64,000 bases of DNA from the NCBI RefSeq assembly GCF_004319545.1, contig NZ_CP036313.1:2358501-2422500 (forward strand), read 5' to 3'. Of this stretch, positions 26,444 to 34,348 are shown piece by piece. Both the position numbers and the translations under genes were made by a program. A model generated the notes under the pieces. It ran no database searches. It saw only the letters and a program-made list of their open reading frames with translations, and was not told the DNA's origin. The DNA comes from Desulfobacter hydrogenophilus. Its GTDB lineage: Bacteria; Desulfobacterota; Desulfobacteria; Desulfobacterales; Desulfobacteraceae. The stretch's first letter is position 1; every line of letters starts with the position of its first letter.

Positions 26444-27490
26444 TCAGATTCTGCTTGGCGGTTCTACGAATTTTAGGCTTAGATTTTCCCCTTTTTCATA
26501 CCCCATCACCCATACGGCCAGATAGGTATCCACATAATCCAACCAGGCTTTGAAGGTTTCAGGATCAGTGGCGTGTCTGAAAAGTCTTGCCGTGACAACG
26601 GCGCTGCCGGCAGCGTAGTGGCGGCAGTCCGCACAGTCCGTATCCGGAACACAGCATGCAGCACTTCTGTCCCAGGTCAGATCGGCCCGGTATTGTCTGA
26701 ATGTTTTGCCTAACCCCACATCTTCATGGGGATTCATTCTCGGATAAGAACATTGAAACAGATCATGCAGGCCCATTCTATGGGTATGGGCAAGGATGTT
26801 ATAGTGCGAGAAGAGCAGATGCTCGGGATATGTTTCAAGCATCTCCAGCATGACATCCCGGGTCTTTGTCAGTGTCTGTCGGGTATGCCGCAGGTCTCCG
26901 TTGTATCCCACCGGCGCGGAAAACATATTAAAGGTAAAAGGGCAGCCGTTTTCCGCAAGGATGGGCGCCACATCCCGTATTTCATCAATGTTGCTGCTGG
27001 TAAAGGTATAGACAAACACAGCTCTGGGGTCGTTTTTGTAATTTTTAATCTGTTTTTCAAGCATGTGATCGGCCCTGCGAACGGCCTGGCTTGTCCGGTC
27101 ATTGCCCCACACGGAGATGTGAATCCTGTAGCCCACGCTTTCGGGTATGAATTTTAACCCATTGGATGCGATGGCGCCCAAAGGAATGTTCCGGTAACAG
27201 GTTTGCAAAAGCTCGGGAACCAGGGCGGGTTCCGCCCCTGCCAGCACAACAAAGGTGATGCCCCGCTCTTTTTCTTTGACCATCAGGTCCTGCCATGCGT
27301 CAGCGTCGTTATTCTCGGTGACAAACTGTTTGTCGCCTTCAAAAAAATAACAGCCTTCACACCGGATATTGCAGCGGTTGGTCATGTCATAGGTGGATTC
27401 TCTCAGGAAAAAATATTTTTTTACCCGCTGCCATCGGCTGCGAATTACCGGATCGGACAGAATATCTGAAAATTTCCAATGTTTTTGCAT
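26444..27490 (-). CDS. radical SAM protein, paralogue of the 40.7-kb gene
   Basis: A 348-residue radical SAM protein. The 4Fe-4S motif is YDMTNRCNIRCEGCYFFEGD (near residue 39), and the next strand is FVVLAGAEPALVPELL. The protein at 40748-41746 shares the same frame of motifs (YDVTNRCNLRCKGCFFF; ILIGGEPTLCLDRV; ISLWGSSDD against ISVWGNDRTS). A C-terminal cysteine set (CCVPDTDCADCRHY) may bind an extra cluster. It lies nine bases after the ACP gene and one base before the dehydratase gene, so it likely acts on an ACP-bound acyl chain. Inference only. Confidence 0.82.
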   Translation of the reverse strand: MQKHWKFSDILSDPVIRSRWQRVKKYFFLRESTYDMTNRCNIRCEGCYFFEGDKQFVTENNDADAWQDLMVKEKERGITFVVLAGAEPALVPELLQTCYRNIPLGAIASNGLKFIPESVGYRIHISVWGNDRTSQAVRRADHMLEKQIKNYKNDPRAVFVYTFTSSNIDEIRDVAPILAENGCPFTFNMFSAPVGYNGDLRHTRQTLTKTRDVMLEMLETYPEHLLFSHYNILAHTHRMGLHDLFQCSYPRMNPHEDVGLGKTFRQYRADLTWDRSAACCVPDTDCADCRHYAAGSAVVTARLFRHATDPETFKAWLDYVDTYLAVWVMGYEKGENLSLKFVEPPSRI

Positions 27491-27499
27491 AAAAGGTTT

Positions 27500-27760
27500 T
27501 TATAGCTTATCGTTGATGTATTCGGCAATCAGCCGGATGTTTGTCAGTTTGGGGTAGTCATCCTCGTCAATGCGGATGCCGTATTCATCCTGGATCACCA
27601 AGGCTACAGTGGCAAGGTCCATACTGTCAATCCCGACTTCATCCACAAGGTCCATCTCTGGATCAAAGGTTTCAGGCGTTACATCTTCGATCATGAGTTC
27701 CTCGATGATAATCCGGGCCACATTGATAATGACATCGTCAATGGTTTTTACGTTGTTCAT
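27500..27760 (-). CDS. acyl carrier protein
   Basis: An 86-residue acidic carrier protein with the phosphopantetheine attachment serine in DEVGIDSMDLATVAL and a typical helix pattern ending LTNIRLIAEYINDKL. The start at 27760 (MNNVKTIDDV) fits ACP length and has GGGAG about 12 bases upstream. A longer frame from 27805 is possible. It is the first gene of the left biosynthetic operon and one of three ACPs in the window, which suggests a dedicated assembly line. Confidence 0.87.
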   Translation of the reverse strand: MNNVKTIDDVIINVARIIIEELMIEDVTPETFDPEMDLVDEVGIDSMDLATVALVIQDEYGIRIDEDDYPKLTNIRLIAEYINDKL

Positions 27761-27826
27761 TTTCTGATTTTTCTCCCTTATATAATTTTCAATGTCTCTT
27801 AACATATTCCTGGCAGGATATCCATT

Positions 27827-28330
27827 TCAGGATTCAGGGGTCAAGGGTAATCGCATGTAAAAATGCGGTTCATCTCTATTTTTGACCGATCGGATATATT
27901 CGACCATGTCATGGGCACCGGCAGACAGGACAGAATTGCTGGATCCCCTGAAATGGCCGTAACCGGGCCGCGGCGGATGGGCAAACGGATACAGCGGTAT
28001 AATGGGAACCGGGTCTGTGACATGGTAGGTTCGGTGAACATTGACTGGACCAAACCGACTGGTTAGATCAACTGCGAATCCGCCAAATCCGGGCTTTGGC
28101 ATTCCAAATGTATACGTTAATCTATCTCATCAGTGTGGGCCAAATACGAATAAAAATACCAAATCAGTTCAGCTTCTGCCATCAAGGTATGGCTGTTCTA
28201 CTCCTTTATTTCCCAGCAGAAGTTGGTTCCGATAAACCCCGCTTCCAGGTAAGGCCCATGATCGGAATAAAACATTCCAAAATATGGTTTAGAATTTTCG
28301 TTCGTATTCAAGGCGTGGCAATGGGAGCAT
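27827..28330 (-). pseudogene. degenerate class 3 lipase-like gene remnant
   Basis: The 91-codon minus frame at 27827-28102 reads MPKPGFGGFAVDL, then VHRTYHVTDPVPIIPLYPF and GAHDMVEYI. Upstream codons in the same frame add LTYTFG. This resembles the C-terminal half of class 3 lipases (TFGxPRxG, H..DPVPRLP, catalytic His). The frame is closed by a TGA just upstream. The nucleophile region (GxSxG) is not found, so the gene is broken. The family call is from motif resemblance only. Confidence 0.4.
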
Positions 28331-28394
28331 ATTAAATATATGTACCCATTGACACAACGAAGAAGACGGATGAAAAGGTAAACCATATGGAAGG

Positions 28395-28680
28395 TTTTAT
28401 TTTGAACTTAGGACTAACCCTTCGGACCTTCTCGGTGATCTCACATTTGAGATTATAAGATTTTCCCTTAAACTCGTCATACTCACCTTTACCATCCTTC
28501 CATTTGAATTTACGGACCACCGTCACATCGGCCAGGGGCTTTTCCTTTAAACAGTAGTTGACCTTTAATTTGATCTACCATTTTTTGATTTTGGTCACCA
28601 ATAACAAACGTAGCCAATGTCGCTTCAAAATTGGTTTGGGAATCCTTAAACATTATCAATGCCAGGCTAACTATGTTGTG
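28395..28680 (-). pseudogene. frameshifted remnant of an unrecognised small protein gene
   Basis: Two minus frames join into one apparent protein. FKDSQTNFEATLATFVIGD and QNQKMVDQIKGQLLFKGKAP lie in one frame, and VVRKFKWKDGKGEYDEFKGK with SYNLKCEITEKVRRV in another, with a shift near 28525. The first part recurs in decayed form at 34006-34087. I do not recognise the family. It lies beside the lipase-like remnant and may have been its neighbour. Confidence 0.45.
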
Positions 28681-28854
28681 TTGCAAATGTAAAAAAAATG
28701 CATGCATTCTAAGATGGTGTTAACAATTTCGTTGTTGATGTTTTAAACATTTATGCAGATCTGGTTATTTTTACTTTTCGGGTGTTATCCCGTTAGATAA
28801 GTGGATACGAAAGATAAATGGAAACTACAGATCAACTTGATCTCTCCTTTTATT

Positions 28855-28902
28855 TTGCAATAGGAGCGTTGCATTATGCTATGTTCTGTTTTATATTGCA
28901 AT
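28855..28902 (+). promoter_or_regulatory. three TTGCAAT-like motifs before the toxin-antitoxin pair
   Basis: TTGCAAT (28855), TTGCATT (28869) and TTGCAAT (28896) occur within 48 bases just upstream of the antitoxin start. The last lies in the 8-base palindrome ATTGCAAT. Type II antitoxins commonly repress their own promoter through repeated sites. This is a candidate operator only. Confidence 0.35.
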
Positions 28903-28926
28903 TATACCCTGCACAAAGGAGGAAAC

Positions 28927-29145
28927 ATGGCGACAGCAGTAAGAGTGTCCGGTGATCTTGTAACTGAGGCTAAAATTTATAGCAAAGTTGACAAACGATC
29001 AATCACTGGACAGATAGAACATTGGGCGAGGATTGGTAAGTGCGCAGAAGAAAACCCTGATCTCACTTATAATGCTATCAAAAATATTTTAATTGGGGTT
29101 GCAGAATTAGATCAAGGCGAATACTCAGAATACCAATTCGGATAA
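28927..29145 (+). CDS. ParD-like antitoxin
   Basis: A 72-residue protein, MATAVRVSGDLVTEAKIYSK then RSITGQIEHWARIGKC, matching the ParD-like antitoxin pattern that pairs with RelE/ParE toxins. AGGAGG lies five bases before the ATG at 28927. A longer frame from 28876 has no ribosome site. The toxin gene follows after six bases. It probably neutralises the toxin and represses the operon. Confidence 0.8.
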   Translation: MATAVRVSGDLVTEAKIYSKVDKRSITGQIEHWARIGKCAEENPDLTYNAIKNILIGVAELDQGEYSEYQFG

Positions 29146-29151
29146 TTTGAC

Positions 29152-29424
29152 ATGCGAATTTTCCAGTCAAGATCCTTTGCTAAAAAAGTTAAGAAACTCA
29201 ATAAAAATGAAAAATCCATATTGGATGATCAGATCAAATCAATAATTGAGAACCCGGGTATTGGAGATGAGAAGAAAGGAGAGCTGCGGGGAATATTTGT
29301 TAGCAAGTTCAAAATTAAAACGATTCAATATCTTTTAGCGTATCGCATCGTTGATGAAAACCTTGAATTGATTTTACTCGGCCCTCATGAAAACTATTAT
29401 AGAGATCTGAAAAAATCTATTTGA
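29152..29424 (+). CDS. RelE/ParE-type toxin
   Basis: A 90-residue basic protein with RelE/ParE fold features: FQSRSFAKKVKKLNKNEKSIL, IIENPGIGDEKKGELRGIF, and the C-terminal LAYRIVDENLELILLGPHENYYRDLKK. It looks full length. It should be a ribosome-dependent mRNA interferase or a gyrase inhibitor, and sequence alone does not separate the two. There is no strong ribosome site, so it is probably translationally coupled to the antitoxin. A terminator follows. Confidence 0.82.
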   Translation: MRIFQSRSFAKKVKKLNKNEKSILDDQIKSIIENPGIGDEKKGELRGIFVSKFKIKTIQYLLAYRIVDENLELILLGPHENYYRDLKKSI

Positions 29425-29467
29425 ACCAAAAAGATAACGAACCACGATCTTATCCGGTGGTTGAACA

Positions 29468-29494
29468 AGCCCGGCGAAAATGACCGGGTTCTTT
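29468..29494 (+). terminator. terminator after the toxin gene
   Basis: CCCGG and CCGGG pair around a nine-base loop and run into TTCTTT, about 45 bases after the toxin stop codon. Confidence 0.55.
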
Positions 29495-29833
29495 ATCTTT
29501 TATAAGAAAATTTTAATAACTTGCTGAATTAATTTTATAATTTCTTGTGGTCTGACCTTGGTGAAAGACCAGGTCGGCCATGGCCGTTATATTTAGAAAG
29601 ATAAGATCACAAATAGATCGGTCAAAGGTCACGAGGTTATCACAAAGATTGCCATGGGGCGTTCCCCCGGCATTGTAATTTATCGGGGCCGCTGCCATGT
29701 GGGCAGGGAAAAGCCGCTATCCCTGATGATCCTTTTTTCCGGCCCGGGGTATCGCCTATATTAAGGCCATTTGGATTGTTTAAAAATTTGTCGTTTAGAT
29801 GATTTGGGGCCGAGGCGATGAGACACAACCCCA

Positions 29834-30013
29834 GCGTTGCATAAAAAAGTTAGTAAATGAGCCGACGAGCATTGCCAATAAGGCGTTTCCAAGTTTTTTA
29901 AGCAATTTTCAGGAATTCACTTTTGGTGAGGTCCTGAAAATTGCTTAAAAAATGGTTTTACATAATTATAGCAAGCGTCGTCCTATTCAATGGTGCTTAT
30001 TTTATGCAACGTT
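29834..30013. repeat. MITE-like element with inner 21-bp perfect hairpin
   Basis: The outer ends, GCGTTGCATAAAA (29834) and TTTTATGCAACGT (30000), are inverted repeats. The centre holds a perfect 21-base inverted pair at 29894-29914 and 29932-29952 (core AAGCAATTTTCAGGA against TCCTGAAAATTGCTT). About 180 bp, no coding frame. The architecture is that of a non-autonomous element. The parent family is not identified. Confidence 0.7.
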
Positions 30014-30062
30014 AAGGACAACCCATCCTGGAACGATGTTTTGAATACTATCGCAATATTGA

Positions 30063-30228
30063 TTAGGACCGCAGATTAAATAAGTTGGGCAGAAATAACG
30101 CCGAATTTTGGTTCATCTACAAGGCGCATTAAAGGTTGAATAGCAGGCCTATTGAACCTTTGATGCAACGAAGTAGATGGGCTAAAAGGCAAGCTATTTC
30201 GTTCAAGTTATTTAATCTGCGGTCCTAA
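30063..30228. repeat. MITE family B, copy 1
   Basis: A perfect 21-bp terminal inverted repeat (30063-30083 and 30208-30228, core AGGACCGCAGATTAAAT) bounds about 166 bp. The interior is nearly identical to the copy at 31501-31653 (GGCAGAAATAACGCC, TTTTGGTTCATCTACAAGGC, TGATGCAACGAAGTAGATGG). This copy carries a 12-base insertion near 30194. Terminal TA dinucleotides would fit IS630/Tc1-type targeting. Confidence 0.85.
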
Positions 30229-30401
30229 ACAGGTTGGGGACGAAATTGCCGCCTGAGTCAAGGGAGAAGAAATCACACAACATATCAAAAGAAAATTGCA
30301 TATAGGCCCGAAGATGTATTATGCTGAAAAGGTGTATTATGCTGGGAAGACAAAGTTAAGTTTTGAACATTTTTTACAACAACAAAAAAAGGATGAATAC
30401 T

Positions 30402-31379
30402 ATGGACATTTCAACAACCTATATGGGTCTTACCCTTGAAAGCCCTGTTATTGTAGGCAGTTCCGGATTAACCGACTCTGTGGAAAAACTAAAAAGAATT
30501 GAAGACGCCGGAGCGGGTGCCGCCGTACTTAAATCCATTTTTGAAGAAGAAATCGCCTATGAGTACAATGACATGATAAAAGACGTGTCCCTTACAACCG
30601 GATACAACCTGGAACAATTCGATTACCTTGACATGCAACTCCGGGGGAAGAAACTGTCTGCATATCTGGACCTGATCAAAGAGGCAAAGGCCGGCGTGAG
30701 TATGCCTGTTATTGCCAGCGTAAACTGTGTCTACTCCCATGAATGGGCCTCCTTTGCCAAACAGATCGCCGATGCCGGGGCTGATGCCCTGGAACTGAAC
30801 ATGTTTTTTGCGCCCACTGATTTTGAACGGGAAAGCAGTGAATTGGAAAAAGTCTATTTTCAGATTGTTGAAAAACTTTTGAAAACAATCACCATTCCGG
30901 TTTCACTGAAGATAAGCTACTATTTTTCAAACCTGGGAAGAATGATCCAGCGGCTTTCGGAAACCGGTATCTCGGGTATTGTCCTGTTTAATCGGTTTTT
31001 CAGTCCGGATATTGATACGGACAAACTTGAAGTCAAACCCTCCTTTCTTTTCAGTTCCCCTTCGGATATCGCCATCTCCCTGAGATGGATGGCAATTATG
31101 TCCCAAAGAGTTAAATGTGATCTGGCGGCATCCACCGGGGTGCATGACGCACAGGGTGTGATCAAGCATCTTCTGGCCGGAGCCCAAGCCGTGCAGATGG
31201 TGTCGACATTGTACAAAAACAAAACGCCATACCTTAAAACAGTTATCCGGGATATCCGGAACTGGATGGAAACCCACGGGTTTAACTCTCTGGACGATTT
31301 CCGCGGGAAGCTGAGCCAGGCAGAAGCCCAAAATCCGGCTGTTTACGACCGGCTTCAATTTATGAAATATTATTCATAG
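30402..31379 (+). CDS. dihydroorotate dehydrogenase-like protein
   Basis: A 325-residue flavin TIM-barrel protein of the dihydroorotate dehydrogenase-like group: MDISTTYMGLTLESPVIVGS, GAGAAVLKSIFEEE, PVIASVNCV, ADALELNMF and the phosphate-binding ASTGVHDAQGV with LLAGAQAVQMVSTLY. Genes of this type often differ from true PyrD and some lack its catalytic base, so orotate synthesis is not certain. The ATG at 30402 has AGGA eight bases upstream. It is flanked on both sides by copies of MITE family B. Confidence 0.8.
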   Translation: MDISTTYMGLTLESPVIVGSSGLTDSVEKLKRIEDAGAGAAVLKSIFEEEIAYEYNDMIKDVSLTTGYNLEQFDYLDMQLRGKKLSAYLDLIKEAKAGVSMPVIASVNCVYSHEWASFAKQIADAGADALELNMFFAPTDFERESSELEKVYFQIVEKLLKTITIPVSLKISYYFSNLGRMIQRLSETGISGIVLFNRFFSPDIDTDKLEVKPSFLFSSPSDIAISLRWMAIMSQRVKCDLAASTGVHDAQGVIKHLLAGAQAVQMVSTLYKNKTPYLKTVIRDIRNWMETHGFNSLDDFRGKLSQAEAQNPAVYDRLQFMKYYS

Positions 31380-31438
31380 GCGCTTTTATCATACACGCTG
31401 TTGGGGTAACCCCGGCGGTTTGCATTCTTGGGGGAAAA

Positions 31439-31470
31439 GATCCCAGGCAGACGAACACCTGCTTGGGATC
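31439..31470 (+). terminator. terminator-like hairpin after the dihydroorotate dehydrogenase-like gene
   Basis: GATCCCAGGCAG and CTGCTTGGGATC form a 12-pair stem with one mismatch, followed by an AT-rich tract ending in six T residues. Confidence 0.55.
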
Positions 31471-31500
31471 ATAAATAAAATATTTTTTAAAATAAGATCA

Positions 31501-31653
31501 TTAAGGACCGCAGATTAAATCAGTTGGGCAGAAATAACGCCGGATTTTGGTTCATCTACAAGGCGCATTAAAGGTTGAACAGCAGGCCTATTGGACCTTT
31601 GATGCAACGAAGTAGATGGGCCAAAAGGCAAGTTATTTAATCTGCGGTCCTAA
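31501..31653. repeat. MITE family B, copy 2
   Basis: Same family as 30063-30228, about 92% alike by eye but without the 12-base insertion. Ends AGGACCGCAGATTAAAT (31504) and ATTTAATCTGCGGTCCT (31635) are perfect inverted repeats. It sits between the dihydroorotate dehydrogenase-like and lipoprotein genes and may affect the promoter of the latter. Confidence 0.85.
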
Positions 31654-31682
31654 TCATGGTCTGAGCCAATAAGGATGGAAAA

Positions 31683-32114
31683 ATGCGTAAAATTATTGTG
31701 TTGTTGTCTTTTGTCTGTCTACTTTTTGTTTCTGCATGCGGATATGATTCCGGGAACTCTAAAAATCTTCTTATAGTCGTGACAACGGATGATCCGGTTA
31801 CACAATTGATGTCAATGGTGCTGGCTGACCAGTCCATAAAAAAAGGAGCAACTGTGGATGTGCTTCTTTGTGGCAGCGCCGGTTCACTGGCTGTCGAGGA
31901 TTCTGCGGAGGTATTCTTAAAGCCCCAAAATATATCTCCCCAGATGATGCTGAAAAATCTGATCCGACATAATGTCAATGTAGAACTGTGTCCACTATAT
32001 TTATCGAACTCAGAAAAAAGCGTTCCAAATTTGATAGATGGGGTCTCGGTTGCTAAGCCTTCACTGATAGCGGATAAACTTCTTAATGAAAAAACAAAAA
32101 TATTAAGTTATTAA
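31683..32114 (+). CDS. putative lipoprotein with DsrE-like domain
   Basis: A 143-residue protein. MRKIIVLLSFVCLLFVSACG is a lipoprotein signal peptide with the lipobox cysteine at residue 19. The remainder resembles DsrE/peroxiredoxin-like small proteins (LLIVVTTDDPVTQLMSMVLA, GATVDVLLCGSAG, LIRHNVNVELCPLYL). A cysteine occurs in each of the two typical positions. The AAGG site lies about ten bases before the ATG. A role in envelope sulfur or redox handling is possible, not shown. Confidence 0.65.
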   Translation: MRKIIVLLSFVCLLFVSACGYDSGNSKNLLIVVTTDDPVTQLMSMVLADQSIKKGATVDVLLCGSAGSLAVEDSAEVFLKPQNISPQMMLKNLIRHNVNVELCPLYLSNSEKSVPNLIDGVSVAKPSLIADKLLNEKTKILSY

Positions 32115-32124
32115 ATGTTTAAAC

Positions 32125-32733
32125 ATGACAGACGTATTAATCATATTATTTGATTATTTAGGAACATTTGCTTTTGCAGTTTCGGGAGGACTCGCTGCTG
32201 CTGAAAAAAAATTTGATTTATTTGGTGCTTTGTTTCTCGGGTTTGTAACTGCTATTGGTGGGGGGACTACGCGTGATATGATGATTGGTAACACGCCAGT
32301 TTCATGGCTTCAAGACCCTGCTTATTTTTACATTATTGTCGTTGCTGTTTCGCTTACGTGTTTATTTACCAAAACAATATTACGGTTTTCCAAAGCACTT
32401 TTTTTTTTCGATACGATCGGAATCAGTGTGTTTACAATCATTGGTATTCAAAAGGGAGTACATGTCGGTATTCATCCCCCACTTGCGGTTATGATGGGTA
32501 TTTTAACAGCCGTTATGGGTGGAATTATCCGTGATGTACTTTGTAATGAAATTCCTCTGATTTTTCATAAGGAAATATATGCTACAGCTTGTTTGGCTGG
32601 TGGTGTTCTTTTTGTTCTTTTTGTATTCCTGAACGTGCCTGAACCTTTTACTGCTCTAATCGCCGCTGGTGTTATTTTTACAGTCCGCTCACTAAGTGTC
32701 CGGAAAGGATGGGAATTGCCACGGTTTAAGTAA
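32125..32733 (+). CDS. TRIC/UPF0126 family membrane protein
   Basis: A 202-residue integral membrane protein with two repeated three-helix units: AVSGGLAAAEKKFDLFGALF, FVTAIGGGTTRDMMIGNTP and the second copy MGILTAVMGGIIRDVLCNEIP. This is the UPF0126 pattern, related to trimeric intracellular cation channels; bacterial members conduct monovalent cations or transport small amino acids. It follows the lipoprotein gene by ten bases. No strong ribosome site is visible. Confidence 0.85.
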   Translation: MTDVLIILFDYLGTFAFAVSGGLAAAEKKFDLFGALFLGFVTAIGGGTTRDMMIGNTPVSWLQDPAYFYIIVVAVSLTCLFTKTILRFSKALFFFDTIGISVFTIIGIQKGVHVGIHPPLAVMMGILTAVMGGIIRDVLCNEIPLIFHKEIYATACLAGGVLFVLFVFLNVPEPFTALIAAGVIFTVRSLSVRKGWELPRFK

Positions 32734-33079
32734 TCTATGTTCTGATTTTGCGTCTTGCAGGAAAGATTATGAATTTTAGATAACCGATACCCGAATATAA
32801 CGCCCCATAACTCTTTTGGGATCTCATGTTCATATTTTTGTAAAATAAGATCATCAAGGGGGCCTTTTATTCAAAGGTTCCCCTGGTTTACCTCTTCCTG
32901 TTGCATTTTTCATTGTCCCTGTAGCATGTGGCATTTTGTACCAATATTAAAATTTTTTTGTCCTGCCGATGGCTACAAGATCCAGTTCAATGGGTATTTA
33001 TTTTTATGGATAAGTGGTTTTGAGAAGTGAATGGACTCTCTTTTTTTGCAAACCCGGTCCCGGCGGCTGGAGGAATTCA
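32734..33079. other. gene-free stretch with a hairpin and a duplicated flank
   Basis: No gene. AGGGGGCCTTT (32857) and AAAGGTTCCCCT (32873) can form a hairpin, possibly the terminator of the membrane protein gene. The run TAAAATAAGATCATCAAGG (32840-32860) nearly repeats the left flank of MITE copy 2 (TAAAATAAGATCATTAAGG, ending at 31506). Confidence 0.45.
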
Positions 33080-33526
33080 TTAAACTTCATCCTGGATGAC
33101 TTTATCACCAACCGTCTCAATGAGTTGAGCCAGGATCTTGGCATCCTGATCATCGGTTGGCCTCCAGGAGTTTCGAAGCACTCGGTCACCGTACTCGTCA
33201 AAACTTATATCCGATATCACAACTTCTGTATATTTCAGCCTGGGGTCTCCTTGATGGTAGGGCCAGACTTCAAAAACACGTAGGTTGGCTATCTTCAATT
33301 TAACTCTTTCACAAATCCTTGGGACAATGTATTGAATACAGTTGGTTGCTGGTTCTCCTGCGTCTTCGCCCTGATCGATTAGGATTATCCAGGTGGCCTC
33401 GGTCGTTGCTTCGTGAGCAATGATCAAATGACAAAACGAATCCATAAGGCTTGGATCGTTTTGTTCCTGTTCGGTCCCTGAACCTTTCCAGTTGTAAATA
33501 GTTGAATATGTGACTTTAAAATACAT
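33080..33526 (-). CDS. hypothetical protein, 148 aa
   Basis: An acidic soluble protein without signal peptide: MYFKVTYSTIYNWKGSGTEQ, LIIAHEATTEATWIILIDQG, VWPYHQGDPRLKYTEVVISD. It looks coding throughout. I do not recognise the family. It follows the YwbE-like gene by 15 bases on the minus strand and may be co-transcribed. Confidence 0.5.
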   Translation of the reverse strand: MYFKVTYSTIYNWKGSGTEQEQNDPSLMDSFCHLIIAHEATTEATWIILIDQGEDAGEPATNCIQYIVPRICERVKLKIANLRVFEVWPYHQGDPRLKYTEVVISDISFDEYGDRVLRNSWRPTDDQDAKILAQLIETVGDKVIQDEV

Positions 33527-33541
33527 GGTGAATCTGAATTT

Positions 33542-33739
33542 TTAACCGTGAATAACCTTAACCCTGCCAACAAGGCCATTTTCCAATCGGACTTTTATAC
33601 CATGGGGATGAAAAGACGATTTTGTTAAAATGTTTTTTACGACGCCTTGGGTCAGAGCGCCTGTTCTTTGGTCTTTTTTTAATACAATGGAAACGGTTTG
33701 TCCTGTTTTGATTTGCGTTCTATTTTGTCCGCCAGTCAT
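33542..33739 (-). CDS. YwbE family protein (DUF2196)
   Basis: A 65-residue basic protein matching the YwbE family end to end: TQIKTGQTVSIVLKKDQRTG, ALTQGVVKNILTKSSFHPHG, IKVRLENGLVGRVKVI. The family has an S1/KOW-like small beta fold of unknown function. AAAGAG lies four bases before the ATG. Confidence 0.85.
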   Translation of the reverse strand: MTGGQNRTQIKTGQTVSIVLKKDQRTGALTQGVVKNILTKSSFHPHGIKVRLENGLVGRVKVIHG

Positions 33740-33765
33740 TATACTCTTTACCCTTTAGCTATGGG

Positions 33766-33802
33766 CTAAACAACCACCGGCTTCAAGCCGGTGGTTGTTT
33801 AG
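33766..33802. repeat. perfect 37-base palindrome
   Basis: CTAAACAACCACCGGCTT, one C, then its exact reverse complement to 33802. Hairpins of this form are typical of REP sequences and of IS200/IS605 ends recognised by Y1 transposases. It lies 27 bases upstream of the YwbE-like start on the opposite strand, so it could also lie in that transcript's leader. Confidence 0.7.
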
Positions 33803-34005
33803 TATTTTATGGGGTTATAACTTGATATTTTATTGGAGCATATCCTTACACTCATTCGGATTGCAAGAGAAAAAATGGTCCCTGAATCTATATTTTTTCA
33901 GCTCCCAAAGATCTAATGACACTGAATTACAGATAGTCTACTGTGCTCATTAGCCTAAAAAACGAAGCCTGGCCAAAGGGTGGTCTTCACCTCAGACCCT
34001 TGATT

Positions 34006-34087
34006 TGATCTTCCAGATTTTTGATCCAGGTCACCAATAACAAAAGTAGTCAACGCCGTTTCAATATTGGCTTAGGAGTCCTTAAAT
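34006..34087 (-). pseudogene. decayed second copy of the 28.6-kb gene fragment
   Basis: The DNA resembles 28564-28655: GGTCACCAATAACAAAAGTA here, GGTCACCAATAACAAACGTA there. Read on the minus strand it gives pieces such as TTFVIGDLDQK with in-frame stops. It is a remnant only. Confidence 0.55.
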
Positions 34088-34113
34088 ACCGGTGCTTAGT
34101 GCAGAGCGCTATA

Positions 34114-34348
34114 AATAAGGGTATTGCGGACATTCGTGTGCAAATACACCCTAAGGAATTTTGCCTTACAAAAACAACGACTTGTGCATGTTTAAAATAA
34201 ACGCTCCTTATTTACTGTTTATTTTTGTATAGAAAAAAAGACTATTTCTTTAGCCGAAAACCATCAAAAATAAATTTCAAAATACATTTTCATTAATCAA
34301 TACTATCTTAGGGTGTATTTACGCTTAATTGTCCTCAATACCCTAAAT
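34114..34348. repeat. MITE-like element with about 40-bp terminal inverted repeats
   Basis: The left arm (GGGTATTGCGGACA, then AAATACACCCTAAG at 34143-34156) is the reverse complement of the right arm (CTTAGGGTGTATTT at 34307-34320, then TGTCCTCAATACCC), with about six mismatches. The AT-rich 150-base interior has no gene. Confidence 0.7.

Larger units (their letters stand above)
29425..30401. other. gene-free stretch of about 980 bases rich in hairpin elements
   Basis: No credible gene. It holds a terminator (29468-29494), two MITE-like elements (29834-30013 and 30063-30228) and the leader of the dihydroorotate dehydrogenase-like gene. Short minus-strand frames at 29513-29828 have no ribosome site or recognisable content. 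Confidence 0.55.

Noticed and set aside
33014..33283. An 89-codon plus frame
   Set aside because: It lies opposite the better-composed minus-strand gene at 33080-33526 and has no ribosome site.
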